From Mesostigma viride (Eukaryota > Streptophyta > Mesostigmatophyceae > Mesostigmatales > Mesostigmataceae): 64,000 nt of DNA. A model generated the notes under the pieces. It was not told the origin of the DNA, made no database searches, and saw nothing but the letters and a program-made list of their open reading frames with translations. A program made the position numbers and the translations under genes. Numbering within the stretch: position 1 is the stretch's first letter; every line of letters begins with the position of its first letter. This document shows positions 24,236 to 34,073 of the stretch, piece by piece. The stretch is taken from the NCBI GenBank assembly GCA_009746045.1, contig RPFO01001150.1, forward strand, positions 1 to 64,000. The letters run 5' to 3'.

Positions 24236-24703
24236 TCAGGGAGGGTTGAGCGCTTTCTGCCCATTCATGACTGTCACAGCATCAGAAAATGGACGGGTGC
24301 CAGGCAACACACTCCCCACACGCACTGGTGGTGCCTGGGGAGGGTCAATCCTAGCCTCCAAACGCTCGGGCAACATACCAGACACCCTATCGTGAACAGC
24401 AGCTTGCTTTGCAGCACGCACACCTGGGGTGACGATGGCGTCCTCCTCACCAGGCGTTGTGAGCACCACTGCCTCCGTAGGTCGCCTGGCACGCTTGACT
24501 TTCTCCGCCTCAGCTTGCCCATCACGCCACCGCTTGTGTGTTCTCCCGGCTCTGGGGTCCATCTCTGGGATAGGTTGCCCAGCTGGCGCCTCCACGCCCC
24601 TCTCCTCCATCGCCTCCCCTTCCTCTCTGGCGATGTCCTCCTCTGCCGTTCGCTCCCGTTGCTCCTCGAATGTCGCCGCACCCCGGCTTGCCCTCCTAGG
24701 CAT
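24236..24703 (-). CDS. Cop-A2 ORF B, charged protein upstream of gag
   Basis: 155 codons from ATG 24703. The N-terminal half is Arg/Glu-rich with an RRAS start and a KVKRARRPTE basic stretch that could be a nuclear signal. The C-terminal half is Pro/Val-rich. It ends 33 bases before the gag ATG, and the gag frame is open across its last 17 codons at -1, so fusion by frameshift is possible. No family is recognised. It could be the N-terminal part of Gag. Confidence 0.6.
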   Translation of the reverse strand: MPRRASRGAATFEEQRERTAEEDIAREEGEAMEERGVEAPAGQPIPEMDPRAGRTHKRWRDGQAEAEKVKRARRPTEAVVLTTPGEEDAIVTPGVRAAKQAAVHDRVSGMLPERLEARIDPPQAPPVRVGSVLPGTRPFSDAVTVMNGQKALNPP

Positions 24704-24771
24704 TATATACAATGGCTGCGACCAACTTTGCAACAAGAAAACAGCAAACTCTCCACCTATCCTCCACCCCC

Positions 24772-24957
24772 TCAAGCCTCGTTTTCAGACGAAGCTTCTC
24801 CTGCAACCGGTGCAGGTGCTGGCTCGTGGAACGGTCCCTCCACCGGATTCAATGGCTGCCCCTGGTCGTCGTGAGTAGGCACAGGCCTAATAACCACCGG
24901 AAGCCTCAAACCATACGCGTAATCACGTATCCAGCGAGAACGCCCCCACCTCAGCAA
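24772..24957 (-). CDS. Cop-A2 ORF A continuation
   Basis: 61 codons with coding-like composition (basic WIRDYAYG stretch, then Pro/Glu-rich), overlapping the last bases of ORF A in the -1 frame. There is no ATG at its start. It is either the true C-terminus of ORF A reached by a frame change, or what remains after a one-base loss common to both copies. A GTGAGG at the overlap could also be a splice donor. Confidence 0.4.
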   Translation of the reverse strand: MLRWGRSRWIRDYAYGLRLPVVIRPVPTHDDQGQPLNPVEGPFHEPAPAPVAGEASSENEA

Positions 24958-25736
24958 ATGGCCTCACCTAAACCAACGTTGTCGTCAATGTGGTAGCGAT
25001 TAAGCTCGTCCCGCTGCGCCTGCTCACGGCCCTCCTGAGAGCCGTCGCCCTCGTGACGCCTCTGGGCCGGCTGTACTACCGCCCCTGCTGGCTGATCTAC
25101 GAAGTCGTAGAAGGCGTCGTCGGCTGAGACCTCTCGACCGCCAACCACGTCGACAGTCAAACTTAGCTGGTTTAACTCTCGGCGAGAATGTGGAGTATCC
25201 CGACTAGTGTAGATGGAGAAGGGATTAAGAGTAATGAAGACACGATCAGCAGCGCCTCTGGTCAACTCTAAGACAGAGTGCGCCAGATTCTGGCACTCTG
25301 CCACCAACGCCTGCGTACTGCCACGAACGATGGCCTCCCGCCTGTCCCGGGCGACCTGCACCACGTTTGGCACGCCGGTGTAGTCGTCCCCAAGGCGGAG
25401 ATTGGCGACAAGGTCGTTTATCTCTCGGGCACCCCCGAGGCTTATGGCAATTATCTGCAAAAGCAGAGTGACCACCTGCTCAAACGCGAATGCGTTTGTG
25501 TGGCCAGCCCGCCAAGACGCTGGCAGCCTTCTGATGATTTCCGCGAGGTCCTCGCGAAATCTCAGCAGCTGCTCGGCCGCTCCTCGGACGTACTCGCCCG
25601 GCGCCGACACCGCTCTAATATTTCGGCGCACTTCCTCCGAGTCCTCGTGCCCTCCTGCGGGTACTGGACTGGACGCCGCTACCGTTGCTGCACGCGCAAA
25701 GGTGTTTGTCCTAGCTTCAGAGTCCGAATTCGACAT
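24951..25736 (-). CDS. Cop-A2 ORF A, first frame after the 5' LTR
   Basis: 261 codons from ATG 25736, 25 bases inside the LTR. The N-terminus MSNSDSE is acidic and Ser-rich. The centre (about 45-200) is Ala/Leu/Arg-rich and likely helical. The C-terminus is Gln/Glu-rich. Position and size fit a Gag-like or structural protein, but no motif confirms it. Cop-B also starts with an MSN... frame in the same place (61067-62749), which supports a shared role. Confidence 0.6.
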   Translation of the reverse strand: MSNSDSEARTNTFARAATVAASSPVPAGGHEDSEEVRRNIRAVSAPGEYVRGAAEQLLRFREDLAEIIRRLPASWRAGHTNAFAFEQVVTLLLQIIAISLGGAREINDLVANLRLGDDYTGVPNVVQVARDRREAIVRGSTQALVAECQNLAHSVLELTRGAADRVFITLNPFSIYTSRDTPHSRRELNQLSLTVDVVGGREVSADDAFYDFVDQPAGAVVQPAQRRHEGDGSQEGREQAQRDELNRYHIDDNVGLGEAIC

Positions 25737-25760
25737 ATCCGTCGACCAGACTGTAATACG

Positions 25761-26404
25761 ATTTAGATGAACGCGGATCAGTGAGTTTCTGGTCTTCCCA
25801 AGATGTGATGAATGGAGCCATGGTTTCAACCAGCGGCTTTTAACCTTTACCACAGTTGCCTCACTACCCTGTGGTCACTAGCCTGAGGCGGCAGTACCCA
25901 CGGACGGTGTTGGGAAAAGACGCTTGGCCACTGCTGTGTCCGAGCCTTTCTAGGTCTCACCATTGCTGCCAGGCCTTGCACGCCTTGGCAGGTCCGCCAC
26001 TGTCAATTTCCTTGGTTGCATCAATCCAGGACGTCTGTCCTTCCATGAATGACAGTAACGCTCTGGATTTATCCGTCATGACAAGTACCCGTCCATCCCA
26101 GGCCTGCAGGACTGCCAGTCCTGAAGTCCTGTGACATTCTTGGTACCATCAACCAATATTGACCACAGTACCTCCTAGTGACAGTCGGTCCTGTGACACG
26201 TAACGTGTGATGGTTCACCCAACACTGCCACGTGCCCTGTCCCTCACGTGTCCTTAGTCCTGGTACTGCTGTAGCGCCCGGCGGCATTACTTCGGGACTT
26301 GATAACTCTCAAGTTCCTTGTCCAAATGAGGCGTCTAGCACGGCGTTGGAAAAGCCACTTCAAGTATGATATGCTTAGCATATTGCATCACCAATATGCT
26401 AACT
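25761..26404 (-). repeat. 5' LTR of Cop-A2
   Basis: Carries C at 26335 and A at 26353, as the 5' LTR of Cop-A1 does, plus a private C near 26278. It ends at the GCAAC duplication. Confidence 0.92.
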
Positions 26405-28856
26405 GCAACTGCACACACACGTACACACACCATGCACGCTTGGGGCGACGGCACTCACATGTACATACACCGCGCACGCAAGGGGCCGGCTGCACTCACA
26501 TGTACATACACCATGCACGCAAGGGGCGGCTGCACACACACTTACACACACCGCGCACGCAAGGGGCGGCTGCACACACACTTACACACACACCGCGTAC
26601 GCAAGGGACGCCTGCACACACACGTACATCCACCATGCACGCAAGGGCCGGCTGCACACAAACGTACATCCACCGCGCACGCAAGGGGCGGCTGCACTCA
26701 CATGTACATACACCATGCACGCAAGGGGCCGGCTGCACTCACATGTATACATACACTGCGCACGCAAGGGGCGGCTGCACACACATGTACATACACCATG
26801 CACGCAAGGGGCGAGTGCACGCACACTTACACACACACCGCGCACGCAAGGGACGCCTGCACACACACGTACATCCACCATGCACGCAAGGGGCCGGCTG
26901 CACTCACATGTACATACACTGCGCACGCAAGGGGCGGCTGCACACACGTGTACATACACCATGCACGCAAGGGGCGAGTGCACGCACACTTACACACACA
27001 CCGCGCACGCAAGGGACGCCTGCACACACACGTACATCCACCATGCACGCAAGGGCCGGCTGCACACACACTTACACACACACCGCGCACGCAAGGGACG
27101 CCTGCACACACACGTACATCCACCATGCACGCAAGGGCCGGCTGCACACACACGCACATCCACCGCGCACGCAAGGGGCAACTGCACACACACGTACACA
27201 CACCATGCACGCTTGGGGCGACGGCACTCACACGTACATCCACTGCGCACGCACGGGGCGACTGCACACACATGTACATACACCATGCACGCAAGGGGCG
27301 GCTGCACACACACGTACATACACCATGCACACAAGGGGCGAATGCAAACACATGTACATACACCATGCACGCAAGGGCCGGCATGCACAGAAACGTACAT
27401 ACAACGCGCACGCAAGGGGCAACTGCACACACACGTACACACACCATGCACGGAAGGGACAGCTGCACTCACATGTACACACACAAAGCACGCAAGGGGC
27501 GGCTGCACACACACGTACATACACCGCGCACGTGCAAGGGGCGAGTGCAAACACATGTACATACACCGCGCACGCAAGGGGCAACTGCCCACACATGTAC
27601 ATACACTGCGCACGCAAGGGGCAGCTGCACTCACACGTACATCCACCGCGCACGCAAGGGCCGGCTGCACTCACATGTACACACACCATGCACGCAAGGG
27701 GCGGCTGCACACACATGTACATACACCGCGCACGTAGATCCACCGCGCACGCAAGGGACGGCTACCCACACACGTACATCCACTGCGCACGCACGGGTCG
27801 ACTGCACACACATGTACATACACCATGCACGCAAGGGGCGGCTGCACACACATGTACATCCACCGCGCACGCAAGGGGCGAGTGCAAACACATGTACATA
27901 CACCGCGCACGCAAGGGGCAACTGCCCACACATGTACATACACCGCGCACGCAAGGGCCGGCTGCACTCACATGTACATACACCGCGCACGCAAGGGGCG
28001 ACTGCAAACACATGTACATACACCGCGCACGCAAGGGGCAACTGCCCACACATGTACATCCACCGCGCACGCAAGGGCCGGCTGCACTCACATGTACATA
28101 CACCGCGCATGCAAGTGGCGGCTGCACACACACGTACACACACCATGCACGCAATGGGCGAGTGCAAACACATGTACATACACCGCGCACGCAAGGGGCA
28201 ACTGCCCACACATGTACATCCACCGCGCACGCAAGGGCCGGCTGCACACACATGTACATACACCATGCAGGCAAGGACAAGGATGCACACACATGTACAC
28301 ACACCATGCACGCAAGGGCCGGCTGCTCACACATGTACATACACCATGCACGCAAGGGGCGGCTGCACACACATGTACATACACCGCGCACGCAAGGGGC
28401 AACTGCCCACACATGTACATCCACCGCGCACGCAAGGGTCGGCTGCACTCACATGTACATACTCGCGCACGCAAGGGGCGGCTGCACACACACGTACACA
28501 CACCATGCACGCAAGGGCCGGCATGCACACACCCGTACATACACCGCGCACGCAAGGGGCGGCTGCACACACACGTACACACACCATGCACGCAATGGGC
28601 AAGTGCAAACACATGTACATACACCGCGCACGATAGGGGCAACTGCCCACACATGTACATCCACCGCGCACGCAAGGGTCGGCTGCACTCACATGTACAT
28701 ACTCGCGCACGCAAGGGGCGGCTGCACACACAGGTACACACACCATGCACGCAAGGGCCGGCATGCACACACACGTACATACACCGCGCACGCAAGGGGC
28801 GGCTGCACAGAAACGTACACACACCGCGCACGCAAGGGCCGGCTGCACGTGTACAC
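26405..28856. repeat. 40-bp minisatellite array, segment D
   Basis: Continues segment C after the Cop-A2 insertion; the first units share the variant order seen at 13.8, 15.4 and 16.9 kb. Towards the right, CATGTACATACACC-type units dominate and the array becomes more regular before it ends near 28856. Confidence 0.95.
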
Positions 28857-29020
28857 ACCTTGCACGTACAACACACAACACACACACACACAACAAAAAA
28901 TTATATACACACACACGCACACGCACACGCACACGCACACGCACACGCACACGCACAACACATACCACACACAACACACACACGCACATGTGAACAACAC
29001 ACACACACAACAATTATAAT
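28857..29020. repeat. CA-rich tail with a (CACACG)n run
   Basis: The minisatellite passes into CA-rich sequence with a CACACG hexamer run (about 28905-28955) and ACAACACAC words. It may be the ancestral simple sequence from which the 40-bp unit expanded. Confidence 0.8.
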
Positions 29021-29109
29021 ATTAGTAACAAAATAGTAATAAAGTATTTGCAAGCGTACTTCGTGTGAATTATGTGTAGACGAGAATAGAAGCTAAACAA
29101 AACTCTAAT

Positions 29110-29177
29110 GGAGAAAGAGGGATTCGAACCCTTGGGAAAGTTACCCCATACATAGCATTCCACTCGGACATTTCTCC
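29110..29177 (-). pseudogene. Truncated tRNA-Ser relic of plastid type
   Basis: The 68-nt minus-strand sequence has a perfect 7-bp acceptor stem (GGAGAAA/TTTCTCC), a D-arm CCGAGTGG, a T-arm with GGGTTCGAATCCC and a TGCTATGTA segment typical of plastid trnS-GGA. About 20 nt covering the 5' half of the anticodon arm and the anticodon are missing, so it cannot function. It lies in AT-rich sequence and probably marks organelle DNA transferred to the nucleus. Confidence 0.65.
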
Positions 29178-29212
29178 GAAAAATAGGTCACGTAAGCTAA
29201 GGGTGGAGAGTT

Positions 29213-29274
29213 AAGGGTGTAGGTTGTAGGATGTATGGTGTAGGGTGTAGGGTGTAGGGTGTAGGGTGTCTTGA
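29213..29274. repeat. Degenerate telomere-like G-rich repeat
   Basis: Four to seven copies of a 7-mer TGTAGGG, degenerate at the left edge. It resembles the plant/algal TTTAGGG telomere repeat with a T-to-G change at one position. It could be an interstitial telomere remnant or an unrelated 7-mer repeat. Confidence 0.5.
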
Positions 29275-29346
29275 GCTTTCTATTTTGAGATCAATAGATA
29301 GTCCCCTTCCATGATCATGTGCGTGAGCTGGTTATGATTTTCATCT

Positions 29347-29676
29347 ATGGCGTGTGTGGCCACATCGTGTATTTACAACAACTTTCTAGCCATGGATAAC
29401 TTGGACAAGGTAAAAACGTGTTGGTTCCAGAATACATGTGATCGCTGCATTGTCATCTACAATGTACAAATCAATTACTTAAAAGCTACGGATTTCGGGG
29501 CTAAGTTTTTGTGGGTAGAGATTGGCAAGGGTGTTTTTATCTTGCCACTTGGTCACTTGGTGTGCATTAAGTCTGTTCGTGCGTTGGACTCAAAAAACTG
29601 TCCGTGTGTGGTGGTGGACTTTTCCTCACGGGCAGTCGCCATATGTCATACAAGCACTTGTTCGGCGTACCACTAG
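29347..29676 (+). CDS. Hypothetical protein, 109 codons
   Basis: ATG-started frame, Cys- and Val-rich, no recognised domain. Its last third lies in the first copy of a 153-bp tandem duplication, so at least that part is repeat-derived. It might be an exon fragment. Confidence 0.25.
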   Translation: MACVATSCIYNNFLAMDNLDKVKTCWFQNTCDRCIVIYNVQINYLKATDFGAKFLWVEIGKGVFILPLGHLVCIKSVRALDSKNCPCVVVDFSSRAVAICHTSTCSAYH

Positions 29677-29888
29677 CTCATGGATGTCACCATTGTAATT
29701 TTGCGTTGTAACAGCATTTCTCGGAGCCAACGGCCGTTGGACTCAAAAAACTGACCGTATGTGGTGGTGGACTTTTCCTCACGGGCAGTCGCCATATGTC
29801 ATACAAGCACTTGTTCGGCGTAGCACTAGCTCGTGGATGTCACCATTGTAATTTTGCGTTGTAACAGCATTTCTCGGAGCCAACGGCC
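29583..29888. repeat. Tandem duplication, 2 x 153 bp
   Basis: Units 29583-29735 and 29736-29888 both start GTTGGACTC, with only a few differences. A third partial copy starts at 29889. Each junction falls in a CCAACGGCCGTTGG palindrome. Confidence 0.9.
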
Positions 29889-30421
29889 GTTGGACTCCGA
29901 AAAACTGATAACCTTGTCTAAAGGTGTGTGCGTGAGATGGCACATGTGCATTGTCGGGGGGAGTTTTCTCAAGAGCCACATGTGGTAGTGTAAGGTGGGC
30001 ATGCTTAGTGCGTACGGGTGGGAGGGACAAGAGGTGCAGAAGTTGACGGCTTTTGACCTTGGGAAATGACAAGGCACACACATAAGACAACCACAACCAA
30101 GTGATAATTTTAATGTCTTCACGGGTGTACTGTCAATTTCTCCGAGCCAACGGCCGTTGGACTCTCGAAACTCTCATAACCCTCACCACAATGTGTGTGC
30201 GTGCGATGGCACTTGTGCCATGTGCCGGGGGGGGGTGAGAAATCTGTCGTTCATTAATTTGTGCCTCGTCGGGGTGGGCATGCATGAATTTGTGCCTCGT
30301 CGGGGTGGACATGCATGAAAGCATTTTCATTGGTACCCGGGGTTCAATATTTTTGTCTTTCTGTTGAAACGTCGACGTGCTCTTCTCCTGCTCTTTTTTT
30401 TTCCTACTCAACGGCCGTTGG
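29727..30421. repeat. Four dispersed CCAACGGCCGTTGG palindromes
   Basis: Perfect 14-bp palindromes at 29727-29740, 29880-29893 and 30147-30160. A 12-bp core follows at 30409-30420. Each holds two inverted AACGG words, the core of plant Myb sites. Confidence 0.75.
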
Positions 30422-31123
30422 TGCTTTCAAACTTGCCCAGCGTTATGACTAGGATGCCCTTCTTTACTGCTAGCAAACGCCGCTTGTGTACAATGCTAGA
30501 ATTAGGCCGGGGTAATGGTACACGTCCACCGCGTCCCCAGTGCAAGGTTTGTGAATGCGCTGGTTCGTAAAAAATTCGGCACTTGGAGGGTTCGAACCAC
30601 TGACCCCACTATTGTTATTTCAACATGCCCTGAACGTGTAGGTTCGTACCGGATACCTTACCCGGTTAGCCATGCTTAGCCAACACCCGCACATGCGTTA
30701 GCCAAACTTTTTTGGCTAACGACCCCACCCTTGCAAAATTTGTACCGGTAGCTAACTTTGCGGTTCATGCATCCGCGTGGCGCTACCTAAACTTGCCCAT
30801 GCGGTACGGCGCCCTCGCCAATGCACGGCGACAGTCATCATCAATGCCGGCCAGGTGTGTCATGACAGCTGTGAGACGTTAGTGTTTCGTTGGCCGTAAG
30901 CATTAGTGTGTCTGCTGCACTGCACAGCGGCACTGCAGTCCGGGCCTGTCTGCACTGAACAGCGGCACTGAACAGCGGGCACGCGGAGGGCGTAACGTAA
31001 GAAAGTCGTTGGTTGAGTACCGTTGGTATTGAATTAAATTCGTTGGCCTGTAATACCAGGGAACGTAGGAAAACGCATCATAATTAAACATTTCGACGCG
31101 TGCTGCGTGTATCCCGTTATATC
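29890..31123. other. Intergenic sequence upstream of the acidic-protein gene
   Basis: No convincing gene. It has a second pair of near-duplicates (GTGTGTGCG... at 29922 and 30190; a 31-bp GTGCCTCGTCGGGGTGG unit twice at 30261-30315), the palindromes listed separately and a tRNA-like segment. The last few hundred bases could hold the promoter of the gene starting at 31124. Confidence 0.5.
30585..30680 (-). repeat. tRNA-like segment with A and B boxes (possible SINE relic)
   Basis: On the minus strand, TGGCTAACCGG (30662-30672) fits the pol III A box and GGTTCGAACCC (30588-30598) the B box, about 65 nt apart. The T stem pairs poorly and no acceptor stem closes, so this is not a working tRNA. 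Confidence 0.35.
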
Positions 31124-34073
31124 ATGATGCCTCCTATGCCTAGGACCGCTGCTGTTTATCTGCGAGACTGGTTCTCGCATGATTCCGTCGAACCTTTTCT
31201 GCCCTATTGCCGGGAAGTTATTGACAAAAGGGGCCATATCCGTTACCAGGTGCAGGTTACCAGTGGTCGCGTGCCCGTGCGCGGCATCACGGGCACGTTT
31301 GGTAGACGATTAGAAGCGTTTCAGCTAGTCTGCAGCAAAGTTCGTGAGGATGCAATGGCACCGGGCATCGACAAAGCATCTACGAATCCGATAGTGAAGT
31401 TGTACAATATTGTCCACGGTTGGTACAGTCGATGCATCCCTTTCCTGTGCTTGGTAAACGTATCTTATGCAATTCGCTAGCTAATGCACCGCTATTAGCT
31501 TATCTTTTTGCTGCTATATTGCACAGGCGTCCTCGAGGGCCAGCCGCAGCAACGACAGGAGGAGGCGTCAAGTGAGGACTCAGCAGACGCCGAGGAGAAC
31601 GAGGACGACGAGGAGGGGGAGGACAACGAGAAGGACGGGGCTGTCGAGGACGACGAGGAAGAGGAGGCGGCAGGGGAGGAGTGGGGCTACGGCGGCGTTC
31701 AGGAAGAGAAGCAGGCGGAGGAGGAGGGAGGCGACAAGAAGGAAGTGGCCAACGACGAGCAGGGGGGGGGCGAGGAGAAGGACGGGGCCCACGACAATGA
31801 CGAGGAAGAGGAGCAGGCGGAGGAGGAAGAGCTGGGCGACGGCGGCATACTGCAAGAGGAGCAGGAGGAGGATGGAGGTGACGTGAGGAAGGACAACGAG
31901 GAGGAGGAGGAGGAGGAGGAGGACGCGGCCGAGGAGCTGGAGCTCGGGGAAGGTGAGTACGACGAGCCAAGGTAGCTATAAAATATTGATAAGCATTCCT
32001 CCCCTTGGAGTGGCTGACGCGGGGGAGGCTTGGAAGTCAAGTTTGGCAGCATAGACTTCTTGAGGTTGAGGCACAACACTTGGGTTTGCTTGTTGTAACT
32101 TTGATTGGCCTGAAAATGTGGAGTAATAAATCGTAGGGGGGTGGTTGTGATAGTTCCTCGTGAACCGGGTTATGTTGATGGGGTTACGTTGATGTCATGC
32201 CAAGAACTTCTGTACCTTCATTCAGGGTATACTTTGAGAATGCAGATTGTTACACCTAGATCAATTCTGCCTTGGACGGTGAATGTCAAGAGGGGGTGAA
32301 GAAACTGACAAGTAGGCATCCAGGCAGGCATGAGGACACGCACTCAGCAAGCAAGCAGGGAGGCAAGCAAGGAAGTGTGTGGACAGGGCTGAGCTAGATA
32401 TGTAGGCGTACAAGAGTGCCCACCACAAGTACATGTATGTGCAACACGGTACGTTGTTAATGTTATGAAGGCATATATGCAGTGTCATGAACACGCCTAA
32501 CTATATACCTGCTTCCGTCCATGCGTGTGTCCGTGTGCATCCCTTTTTTCGTGCAGTCGAGTTATCCTCCATGTTGGGCAACCTCGCCCTTGATGGTGAG
32601 GCAAACAATTGTTTATAATGAGCTGTATTCGTGGCGCAAGAACTTTTGTGCAATTGTTGCCCCCCCTTAAATTTAGTCCTTAATTGCTGCTAACGAAACC
32701 AGTCCACTTTTTTTGTTTCTTAGTCGTGGCGACGCAATTTAGCATGGCCGACGTCGTACGCGAAATGCATTACCTAAAATTAATCATCACGGACCCAGCA
32801 TGTAGTTTGCTGTTTGGGTACGTATGGGGGTAAGAAGAGCCTTTAATGTTTTCACTTTCCTTTTTGCTCACAGCATGCCTTGCCATTTCCAACCAACGGT
32901 ATGACCGTTGTCCTCCCGGGCTTGGACTAATATGTTTGTATCTTTACATATGATGCTGGTCATGTTTAGGATCTCGTGTCTTTTTTCTCTCCATCATGAG
33001 GCCCCTTGCACGCATTCTAGACCACCATATGAAAAGTGTGATTACTCTTCTAGTTTCAAGAGTGTGGTTCTCGTGGTCTGAAAGCCGTGTGCATGAGTTC
33101 TGGAGATGAAGTGGGAGGATTTCCCTGAACAAAATCTAATAAGTGCTAATATTGAATAATACTTAGTTGGTACGTTATAGTTACATGAGTTTGACTTTTT
33201 GTGGCGTGGCGGTTTAGATAATAGTAATGATGATAGATAGCGCAACTATTACTGGTTAATAACGAGCCCTCCTTACATCGGAGGGAGGGAGGGAGGGAGG
33301 GAGGGAGGGAGGGAGGGAGGGAGGGAGGGAGGGAGGGAGGGAGGGAGGGAGGGAGGGAGGGAGGGAGGGAGGGAGGGAGGGAGGGAGGGATGGGGAGGGA
33401 TGGGGAGGGGAGGGAGGGAGGGAGGGAGGGAGGGAGGGGATGGGGGAGGGAGGGAGGGAGGGAGGGAGGGGAGGGAGGGAGGGAGGGAGGAGGGAGGAGG
33501 GAGGGAGGGAGGGAGGGAGGGAGGGAGGGAGGGAGGGAGGGAGGGAGGGAGGAGGGGGAGGGAGGGAGGGGGAGGGAGGGAGGGAGGGAGGAGGGAGGGA
33601 GGGAGGAGGGAGGAGGGAGGGGGAGGGAGGGAGGGAGGGAGGGATGGGGGAGGGAGGGAGGGAGGGAGGGATGGGGAGGGAGGGATGGGGGGGGAGGGAG
33701 GGAGGGAGGGAGGGATGGGGGAGGGAGGGAGGGAGGGAGGGAGGGAGGGAGGGAGGGAGGGAGGGAGGGAGGGAGGAGGGAGGGAGGGAGGGAGGGAGGG
33801 AGGGAGGGAGGGAGGGAGGGATGGGGAGGGAGGGAGGGAGGGATGGGGAGGGAGGGAGGGAGGGATGGGGGGGGAGGGAGGGAGGGAGGGTTTGGTTAAT
33901 GTACTCACTGCCAGTCACGGGGACTTGTCTTGACTGCACGGTTGCTTTTTATCTGAACAGGGTCTGATGGGAACGACGGCAGTGACAGCGACAGCAGTGG
34001 TGGCGACCGCGACCGTGGTACATACTTCTTACGAAGCCGGCCAGTGAAGCCAAACTATAAATATTTGGACTAA
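31124..34073 (+). CDS. Predicted intron-containing gene for an acidic protein
   Basis: Tentative exons 31124-31453, about 31538-31952, 32557-32595, 32724-32821, 32874-32898 and 33961-34073 join in frame, ending at TAA 34071. Support comes from donors such as AAG|GTGAGT (31953), acceptors after pyrimidine runs ending TGCAG (32556) and TTAG (32723), and matching phases. Exon 1 gives about 110 residues with no known domain. Exon 2 is an extreme Glu/Asp-rich stretch. The last exon is Ser/Asp-rich and ends in a basic segment. The exon 2 acceptor is uncertain (31527 would change frame). Acidic stretches of this kind occur in chaperone-like and chromatin proteins, but the family is not recognised. 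Confidence 0.45.
33280..33891. repeat. (GGGA)n tract, about 610 bp
   Basis: GGGA tetranucleotides with GATGGGG interruptions. It lies in the predicted last intron of the acidic-protein gene. Gly/Arg- and Pro/Ser/Leu-rich frames across it are repeat artefacts. Confidence 0.95.

Larger units (their letters stand above)
18232..26404 (-). mobile_element. Copia-type LTR retrotransposon Cop-A2 (8,173 bp), better preserved copy
   Basis: 644-bp LTRs at 18232-18875 and 25761-26404. Target duplication GCAAC at 18227-18231 and 26405-26409. The minus-strand frames ORF A, ORF B, gag and pol are intact. RNase H is separated from RT by a one-base frame change shared with Cop-A1. It lies in the same minisatellite array and orientation as Cop-A1 but at a different site. 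Confidence 0.96.

Noticed and set aside
30585-30680. Functional tRNA gene
   Set aside because: A and B box words are present, but the T stem has mismatches, no acceptor stem closes and no anticodon arm is evident.
31580-31855. Leu/Val-rich hydrophobic frame opposite the acidic exon
   Set aside because: Antisense shadow of the GAG/GAC-rich exon 2.
33256-33967. Pro/Ser/Leu-rich and Gly/Arg-rich frames of 170-230 codons
   Set aside because: Products of the GGGA tetranucleotide tract.
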